Source: Bacteroidota bacterium
GTDB taxonomy: Bacteria; Bacteroidota; Bacteroidia; Bacteroidales; UBA10428
Assembly (NCBI GenBank): GCA_029268165.1
Contig: JAJUGM010000019.1
Location: forward strand, 1 to 17,719
DNA length: 17,719 bases
Direction: 5' to 3'
A program made the position numbers and the translations under genes. The notes beneath the pieces are model-generated. The model did not search any database, was not told the origin of the DNA, and saw only the letters and a program-made list of their open reading frames with translations. Below, one piece after another: positions 1 through 6,900 of the stretch; the first letter of the stretch is position 1, and each line of letters opens with the position of its first letter.

Positions 1-100
1 AATATTAGTATATTTTAGAGTGATTTTATAAAAATAAATAAAAGTAAGAATTTTTAAAAGAAAATAATAAAATTAAAAAATAATTATAATGAATGAGCCT

Positions 101-300
101 TTAAATATTTTTGTGTAAACTAGTAGCTGGTTTATTATTAAATACGACTCTGTCTGCAAATTTAATTATAAACTGGTTAATAATCATACCCCAATCAGTA
201 GCGGGCATTGTCCATTTAAGCTGAATGTTGCCAATGGCAAGGAAAACAGCCTTAAGAGCAAGCCTGTTCATCCGGAAAACATTTTTACTTTATTGTATTT
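101..300 (-). pseudogene. IS256-family transposase, C-terminal remnant
   Basis: Read on the minus strand, this stretch encodes a tail ending at a TAA at 101-103. It includes KAVFLAIGNIQLKWTMP followed by TDWGMIINQF, which matches the way IS256-family (Mutator-like) transposases end: FPDE, a short helix, KWT, then W and NQ residues. FPDEQA is readable at 261-278, but one extra base at about position 260 puts it out of frame with the downstream part. An in-frame TAA lies just upstream. The catalytic DDE region is absent. This is therefore a broken leftover of an insertion sequence. Family assignment is from motif memory; the upstream limit is approximate. Confidence 0.68.
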
Positions 301-517
301 TTATCATCATACTTTTGTTAAACCCGGATTTGTCATTAGGAGAGAAGCGCACCGATAACCCTGATTATGCACTAAAAAATGTATAAGTAATAAAGCATTT
401 GTAATCAGTACCAAAGGCTTAGAATTGAAACAATCACTACATCGGGGTAATCGATTTGTCATTGCAAAACATTAATATTCCTTAGAAAATGTTTTTTTAT
501 TTATAAATGTCTAAGAG

Positions 518-584
518 AACCCCCATCCCGAGGTCTCAGAACAAATAACCATGCAGATAATCCAGAGTTCTCGGGATGGGGGTT
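518..584. repeat. Perfect 15-bp inverted repeat with 37-nt spacer
   Basis: The arm aacccccatcccgag (518-532) is exactly matched by ctcgggatgggggtt (570-584). The stem is GC-rich inside a very AT-rich non-coding stretch. gagaac at 515-520 can alternatively pair with gttctc at 567-572, so two registers are possible. No T-run of terminator type follows on either strand. It may be the end of a mobile element, a structured RNA or a recombination site; the sequence does not decide which. Confidence 0.75.
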
Positions 585-603
585 TCAATGATAAAACAAC
601 AAG

Positions 604-630
604 TTTTTCTAATGGCGGTCATTAGAAAAA
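604..630. repeat. 11-bp palindrome with 5-nt loop
   Basis: tttttctaatg (604-614) and cattagaaaaa (620-630) are perfect reverse complements around gcggt. The stem starts with T and ends with A on both strands, the opposite of an intrinsic terminator. It lies just upstream of the 107-bp tandem repeats. Function unknown. Confidence 0.6.
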
Positions 631-677
631 TAAGGCTAATGACAGATCCGGTTTAAAACCTATTGTCTTGCATAAGA

Positions 678-702
678 AAAGGACAGTGCTTTGCTGTCCT
701 TT
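678..702. terminator. Terminator-like hairpin, repeat copy 1
   Basis: A perfect 9-bp stem (aaaggacag / ctgtccttt) surrounds a 7-nt loop, with A-rich and T-rich flanks that would work in either direction. It is the first of three near-identical hairpins placed 107 bp apart. Confidence 0.55.
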
Positions 703-784
703 ATCTCTCTTTGTGACCCCGGAGGGATTAGTTCCGCTTCGCTTCATGATCCCTCCGGTATGAACTCTATTGTCTTGCATAAGA

Positions 785-809
785 AAAGGACAGTGCTTTG
801 CTGTCCTTT
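785..809. terminator. Terminator-like hairpin, repeat copy 2
   Basis: Identical in stem and loop to the hairpin 107 bp earlier. It probably acts as a backup terminator for transcripts leaving the tRNA gene leftwards, if it acts at all. Confidence 0.55.
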
Positions 810-890
810 ATCTCTCTTTGTGACCCCGGAGGGATTAGTTTCGCTTCGCTTCATGATCCCTCTGGTATGAACTCTATTGTCTTGCATAAG

Positions 891-916
891 AAAAGGACAG
901 TGCTTTGCTGTCCTTT
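891..916 (-). terminator. Intrinsic terminator of tRNA-Arg
   Basis: On the minus strand the hairpin GGACAG, loop CAAAGCA, CTGTCC is followed by TTTTCTT. It begins 12 nt downstream of the tRNA 3' end, as expected for a tRNA terminator. This is the parental form of the hairpin repeated in the two upstream copies. Confidence 0.75.
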
Positions 917-927
917 TTCTCTATTTG

Positions 928-1001
928 TGACCCCGGAGGGATTCAAACCCCCGACTTTCAGAACCGGAATCTGACGTTCTATTCAGCTGAACTACGGGGC
1001 C
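928..1001 (-). tRNA. tRNA-Arg (anticodon CCG)
   Basis: The minus strand folds into a full cloverleaf of 74 nt. The acceptor stem is GGCCCCG with CGGGGTC (one G-U pair). The D stem is GTTC/GAAC. The anticodon stem is TCAGA/TCTGA around loop TTCCGGT, giving anticodon CCG, which reads CGG arginine codons. The variable loop has 5 nt. The T stem is GGGGG/CCCTC around TTTGAAT. The discriminator base is A. CCA is not encoded and must be added by the tRNA nucleotidyltransferase. The 3' end of this gene is copied in the tandem repeats directly downstream of it. Confidence 0.95.
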
Positions 1002-1012
1002 ATAAATCATGA

Positions 1013-1020
1013 CAAATTTA
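1013..1020 (-). promoter_or_regulatory. Putative -7 box of the tRNA-Arg promoter
   Basis: The minus strand reads TAAATTTG, matching the Bacteroidota -7 consensus TAnnTTTG, 11 nt upstream of the mature tRNA 5' end. No convincing -33 TTG is seen at the usual distance, and the region is AT-rich, so chance occurrence is possible. Confidence 0.45.
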
Positions 1021-1108
1021 CAGGTTTTTTTGAAAATGAAAAAATCCAGTTTTTGGGGGTATCGGTTTTTGTTGTTGTCACTTAAGTAAACCATTAAATC
1101 TCATTGCC

Positions 1109-3892
1109 ATGTATCGCAAATTTTTTATTTCAGTAATTTTCGCATGGATGAGCATGCTATGCGGAATATCACAAACCCGAACTGTAAGCGGTGTACTTAC
1201 CGATACTAATGGTAATCCTCTGCCAGGAGTCTCGGTTCTGATAAAAGGAACCCAAACCGGTACTGTTACCGATATTAATGGCTACTATTCAATCGAAGCA
1301 CCGGTTGGCTCCACGCTCGTATTCTCATACGTTGGTTTTCTCAACAAAGAAATGCTGGTGACTCCTGATTCATCTTCTCTTGAAAGCATGGGCAGCAATC
1401 AGCACAATACAAATAATCAACTGAAAAAAAACAGGCTTCTGAGACCGGGAAACCTGAAAGATTCTTCAAAAGGATTTGCCAGTCTTGATCAATCACAATC
1501 TTTTAATAAAAACAGGTTGATAAACAAATGGAGTTACACCAATTATGATACTTATCATACTACCCATTACAGATGGTACTTCACCGGAGAAGCAGAACTG
1601 TTCTTTTCTTTTGACAGGCCTGTTTACAACCTTAAGCTTCAGAAAACCTATTCCCAGGGAAGAAATGAGAATGGCAGTTTTATTTATCGCGGCCCTGAAA
1701 CAGGAGAAGTTTTTTCATGGGGACCACCAATAAAAAACCTCGAATACAGCGATCAGGATTACCCTTATGATATCAGGGGAAAACTGGTGCATAAGGGGAC
1801 AGGAAATGGCATACCTGCTCTTATCTTTGATTCACTTAATCTGTTTCATACAGGATATAAAACAATACAAAACCTTCATTTTATTACCGGCAATTACTGC
1901 TCAAAAATATTTATTAACTACAATCATACCTTCTTTTCAGGAATAATTCCTTCATCCCGCATGCACGAGCATAATATGAGCTTGTTGCTTAATCAGAAAA
2001 TTGGCAGTAAGATTACAACTGATTTTTCTCTTCGATACTTCAATGCTGACGCCATGCTGATGAACAGCTTCAGCCAGTCGCGCATCTTTTCCATGGCACT
2101 GCGTACCCCTGTTACTTTTGACAATACTAACGGCCTGGATGATGCATCAAAAAATCAAAACGCATGGCTCACGCCTTCCGGCACACAACGTTCATTTGCC
2201 CCCACCCTGGCTGATAACCCTTTCTGGCTTATTCACTCAATTAAAGACAGTGAAATAAATAATAAGCTGTTCAGTTCTTTCGGCGTGAGAGTGTATCCGG
2301 CTAACAGCATTGAAATGCATCTGAATGCATCTGCCAATAGTCAGAAAGCTTCAAATATTTACGGTTATAAGGCAGGTACAGCATTTTTTAACGACGGAAT
2401 ATTGATTGACCGAACTGAAAAATACAACACCATCTCAATCATGGCCGGAACCTCATTGAATAAAACATTTGACAGGCATTCTGTTAATTTTCTGCTTGAT
2501 TATCAGAAAGACTATGCAGAAAGAATCCTTAACCGAACGGCAACCATCGACACAAACGATACCGGGTTTAAAAACAACATCTCCCGCCTGAGCAGTCAAA
2601 TAAAACTTACAGGCAAATATAAATACTCAAAAGGACTAACAGTGAATTTTTCAACTATTGCCTATAATTCATCAACTCATTCCAAAACCAGCTGGATGCC
2701 AATGGCAGGCCTGTCTTTGATACCAACTGACCGGTTTAAGATGGGAGAAATAAATTCCTGGAAATTAAATGCTTCATGGTCAATAACCCACTCAGAAGCA
2801 CCCCTGCAATACAGGCGAGGCATGATGAATTCAATATTGTTCACTGCAGCTGAATCAGACAGGTATTTTGAAACAGAAGAAATAACAAGCCGCAATATAA
2901 CCAGCCTCGAAAAAACCATGAACTTCGAGATAGGAACTGAATTGTATACCTTTTCTGAGAAACTCTATTTTTCATTCTACTGGTATAACAAAAAAATCAA
3001 TAATTACATTTATCCTGTATATATTGCCGGTAAAGGTTTTACACCCGTTAACACAGGTGACCTGGTAACAACAGGTATTGATGCAGACATCCATTATGTA
3101 TTATATTCATGGAGAGTCAAAAAATGGGAAATAGCACTCAATTTTCATAAATATTCAACCGTTGTAAAGAAAGTTAATAATGCCGGTGAAATTATACTGG
3201 GAGGTTTCAGCGATGTTTCATCATGCATGATACAAGGCCAGCCTTATGGCATAATTAAAGGAAGTGCTTATCTGCGCGATGATAATGGCAAGTTGATTAT
3301 TGGCAACGACGGCTTCCCGATGGTTGACCCTCAGCGGCGTATTATAGGCAACCCTAACCCCGACTGGCTAATGGGAATTGAAAACAAATTCACATTACAC
3401 CAGTTTTCTTTCAGGCTGCTTATTGATTTTCGTAAAGGTGGCGATATATGGAATGGTACCAGAAATACGCTCAATTATCTCGGGTTGGGCAGAGAAACTG
3501 AATCAGACCGACTTACAAGGGACTTTATTTTTGATGGTGTATTGACAGACGGACAAGTAAATAATATTCCCGTAAGCTTTTGTGATCCTTCATTACCGCT
3601 GGAAGAAAACCGCTGGGTACGCTACGGGTATGCCGGAGTTGCTGAAGATGCCATTGAGGATGGCTCTTTTGTCAGGCTCAAAGAATTTCGCTTCACTTAT
3701 AAAACACTTGTTTCAACCTTCCTGCGTGAACTGCAGTTTGAGATTTTTGCCAGTAATCTTTTCTGTATATCCCGTTACAAAGGCCTTTGCCCCTATACTT
3801 CAATGTTGGCTTTCTCAAACAACACCGGCTTCGACTTTTTTAATCTGCCATCAGTGCGCACTTATGGCATTGCAGTAAAAATCTTTTTCTAA
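1109..3892 (+). CDS. SusC/RagA-like outer-membrane beta-barrel lacking the plug domain
   Basis: This 927-residue protein has a signal peptide (about residues 1-21). A carboxypeptidase-regulatory-like domain follows (about 24-85, from TVSGVLTDTNGNPLPG to YVGF), the usual N-terminal extension of SusC-family TonB-dependent transporters. Normally a plug of about 130 residues starting with a DEVVV/GYG motif comes next. Here only a polar linker (about 86-150) is present. After it the SusC barrel resumes with recognisable pieces: FSWGPPIKN (202-210), NLFHTGYKT (244-252), GNPNPDW (747-753), and a carboxy end typical of a last barrel strand (TYGIAVKIFF). The barrel is near normal length, so the plug loss is specific rather than general decay. 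The reading frame is intact. No SusD gene lies nearby. The next gene starts 21 nt downstream and carries the missing plug. Substrate unknown. Confidence 0.85.
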   Translation: MYRKFFISVIFAWMSMLCGISQTRTVSGVLTDTNGNPLPGVSVLIKGTQTGTVTDINGYYSIEAPVGSTLVFSYVGFLNKEMLVTPDSSSLESMGSNQHNTNNQLKKNRLLRPGNLKDSSKGFASLDQSQSFNKNRLINKWSYTNYDTYHTTHYRWYFTGEAELFFSFDRPVYNLKLQKTYSQGRNENGSFIYRGPETGEVFSWGPPIKNLEYSDQDYPYDIRGKLVHKGTGNGIPALIFDSLNLFHTGYKTIQNLHFITGNYCSKIFINYNHTFFSGIIPSSRMHEHNMSLLLNQKIGSKITTDFSLRYFNADAMLMNSFSQSRIFSMALRTPVTFDNTNGLDDASKNQNAWLTPSGTQRSFAPTLADNPFWLIHSIKDSEINNKLFSSFGVRVYPANSIEMHLNASANSQKASNIYGYKAGTAFFNDGILIDRTEKYNTISIMAGTSLNKTFDRHSVNFLLDYQKDYAERILNRTATIDTNDTGFKNNISRLSSQIKLTGKYKYSKGLTVNFSTIAYNSSTHSKTSWMPMAGLSLIPTDRFKMGEINSWKLNASWSITHSEAPLQYRRGMMNSILFTAAESDRYFETEEITSRNITSLEKTMNFEIGTELYTFSEKLYFSFYWYNKKINNYIYPVYIAGKGFTPVNTGDLVTTGIDADIHYVLYSWRVKKWEIALNFHKYSTVVKKVNNAGEIILGGFSDVSSCMIQGQPYGIIKGSAYLRDDNGKLIIGNDGFPMVDPQRRIIGNPNPDWLMGIENKFTLHQFSFRLLIDFRKGGDIWNGTRNTLNYLGLGRETESDRLTRDFIFDGVLTDGQVNNIPVSFCDPSLPLEENRWVRYGYAGVAEDAIEDGSFVRLKEFRFTYKTLVSTFLRELQFEIFASNLFCISRYKGLCPYTSMLAFSNNTGFDFFNLPSVRTYGIAVKIFF

Positions 3893-3913
3893 TAACACTT
3901 ATTACTATCAGCC

Positions 3914-6900
3914 ATGAAAACAAAATCACCCGGATACATTATTGTATCACTGAGCATCGTTCTGCTTTCCTTTACAATATTGAAGGATAATAATTTTATT
4001 ACATGTATTACAGATCTTTTAAAGGCTTATAATGAAAAGATGCCTGACGAAAGGGTTTATCTACATATTGACAAACCTATTTATAAACCTGGCGAGGATT
4101 TATGGTTTAGCGCATACCTGGTATCAGGCGTTGAAAATACTCCCTCCACCGTGAGCCATGTTATTTATGTTGAATTATTAAGTCCAAAGGGCACAGTAGT
4201 GAGAAATATGGCGATACATACCACAAACGGGAATGCAAAAGGAGTTTTTCACATAAATAATAATGACGAGGGTGGATTATACAAAATCAGGGCATATACC
4301 AGATGGATGAAAAATTTTGGCGAGGAATCATTTTTTACACGCGATATACCGGTTCAACGCTATATCACACCACGCTTACTGATGAAAATTGATTTTGAGC
4401 GTGAGGCCTATGGTTCAGGCGATTCCGTATGTGCAACGCTTTCCTTGCGCAATCTGGAAGACCAGCCACTGGTTTACCAACCGGTTATTGCCCTGGTGCA
4501 ACTGGGAGGAAAAGATTTTTCAAAAATGTTTTTTGAAACAGATATACAGGGCAAAGCCCGAATAACTTTCTCCCTGCCAGATATTCTTGAAACACGTGAT
4601 GGTTTGCTTTCATTGGCTGTCAGTTACAAAGGCCGTTCTGAATCAGTATCCAAAGCCATACCCATTGTGCTCAATAACATAACACTTGACTTTTTCCCTG
4701 AAGGCGGAAACCTTGTTACCGGCATAAAAACCAGGCTTGCATTCAAAGCAGTTAATGAATTTGGCAAACCGTCTGACATTAGCGGCGCTGTTTATGATGA
4801 ACAGGGAAACATGGTTACTACTTTCCTGAGTTTTCATGACGGCATGGGCGCATTTAATTTTAAACCTGAAATGGGCAGGAAGTACTATGCTGTTATAACA
4901 AACCCGTCAAAAATTAATAAAAAATATCCTTTACCCGAAGCGCAATCTGAAGGGTTTGTTATGAATATTAAGAAAAATAAGGATGAAAAGATTGAGGTCA
5001 ATATTGAAGGAACTAAACCCGTAACAGGGAGTCTGGTATTACAATCGGGGGGTAAGATATACTATTCCAAAGAAATAAAAGCTTCGGGGCAAAATAATAA
5101 ATCTGAATTGTCTTTGGCAGACTTACCTGCAGGTATAGCCCGTATTACTTTTTTTGATGATAATGATTATCCTATGTGTGAAAGGTTGGTTTTTGCAAAC
5201 CACAATAAAACACTGAAAATTAAAATAAAAACAGATAAAGAGATTTATGCTCCGCGCGAAAAAGTCACCCTCGATATCGAAACCCGTGATTTCAATAACA
5301 AACCTGTTGCTGCTTCTCTTTCTCTGGCCGTTATAACAGACAAAATTATCAGCATGGCTGATGACAGGCAGGATAATATTCTTTCATACCTGTTATTAAG
5401 CTCCGAAGTAAGGGGGAAAATATTCGAGCCTGTTTATTATTTCAATAACGAAGAGCCAGACGCTGAGGAAGCGCTTGATTATCTGCTGATGACACAGGGC
5501 TGGCGCCGGTTTGCCTGGAAGGAAGTAATTGAAAAGAAATATGAATATCAGTATTTTCCTGAAAGAAGCGATGTGATATCAGGAAAGGTGGTCGACAGCT
5601 ATAATAAACCCGTACCATCAATAATCATAGCCGTAGAATGGGGCGCTAAAAGTCGTGTAATTAAATTTGAAACTGATGACATGGGACGTTTTGTAATAAC
5701 TGATGCCGATCCGACAAAAGCTATAACACTCTATGCACGTGCAAAAGGAACAAAGAAAAAATGGCTGAGGATTATTGTGGATGAAAACCATCAGGAAAAT
5801 AATTTCAGCAACAATTACCCTGCAGATAAAGATTTACATGACGAAATACCTGAAATCATAAGGCCTGATGTTAAAGTAACTGAACCAGCTGCGCCCGATG
5901 CCGGTAAACAAAATTTAAGCCTGAGTATGACTGAAGATATTCAGAAACTTGATGAAGTGGTGGTTATAGGTTATGGAACACAGAAAAAAAGTGATGCTAC
6001 GGGTACAATTGTTAGTTTGTGGGAACAAAGTACCGGCATTCCGGAATTAGTTGCAAATGCATTGTCAGGCCGTGTTTCGGGGGTTTCAGTTATTGATAAT
6101 CAGAATGACAATGGCGGAAGTGCCGATATTAAAATACGTGGACTTGCAAGTATTGAGGGCTCATCACCACTAATTATCATTGATGGTATCCCTTATGAAG
6201 ACCTTGACAATGGCACTTTGTCTCCTTTCTCAATAATTTCGGCCGATGAAATAGAAAGTATTGATGTGTTAAAAGGCCCTGTTGCAACATTATATAGCAG
6301 CAAAGGCTCAAAAGGTGTGATAATGATTAACACCAGAAAAAATATGAATTACAGAAACTGGTTTGCTATCAGAAATTATGCCCACTATTATTTGTACCCT
6401 GAAAATAATTACACCTGGTCGCGTGAGTTTTATGCCCCGGTGTATGATAAAAATCTGTGGCCTGACCAACGCACTGATTTCAGGGAAACTGTATTCTGGC
6501 GCGCAGGCATTACTACATCAACGGATGGGAAGGCACGGCTTACCTTTTATAATTCAGATGAAATTACTACATTCAGGGCTATTGCGGAAGGAATATCAGC
6601 AGACGGTCTGATAGGCAGGGCCGAATATACCTACACCACCCAAAAACCGGTTTCAATAGATGTTAAGGTACCATCGTTTGTTTCAACAGTTGATACAATA
6701 AATCTTAATATTACTGTAACCAATAAGCTTCCTCATATATTGTCAGAAAAGCTTTGTACTTCGGTCAGCGGCGGTTTGCAACTGTTGGATGCTCCTGATT
6801 CGGTTCTGAACTTTGCCCCGGGAGAAAGCCGTAATTATACGATCAGAATAAAACCCATGTATGAAAGTAAAACTGCCACTATAACCATTGGCATTGGGAA

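Larger units (their letters stand above)
661..943. repeat. 107-bp tandem repeat, 2 full copies plus 1 partial copy ending in tRNA-Arg
   Basis: Copies begin at 661, 768 and 875 with tattgtcttgcataag, so the period is exactly 107 bp. Copies 1 and 2 differ at two positions. Copy 3 matches for about 69 bp with two substitutions and then continues as the intact tRNA gene. Each unit holds a terminator-like hairpin (aaaggacag / ctgtccttt) and the last 16 nt of the tRNA gene (tgaccccggagggatt on the plus strand). In copies 1 and 2 the rest of the tRNA is replaced by about 38 bp that includes an inverted copy of the tRNA end. The very low divergence suggests recent or homogenised duplication. Confidence 0.9.

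Noticed and set aside
301..517. Stretch between the transposase remnant and the inverted repeat searched for coding remnants
   Set aside because: Short open stretches can be read on the minus strand, but none resembles a protein I recognise, and stops occur in every frame.
661..943. Direct repeats as a possible CRISPR array
   Set aside because: The units are contiguous 107-bp copies with no variable spacers, and they contain a tRNA end and terminator. No cas genes are present.
6363..6611. 82-codon plus-strand frame inside the macroglobulin-like gene
   Set aside because: It is a shifted frame within conserved macroglobulin core sequence.
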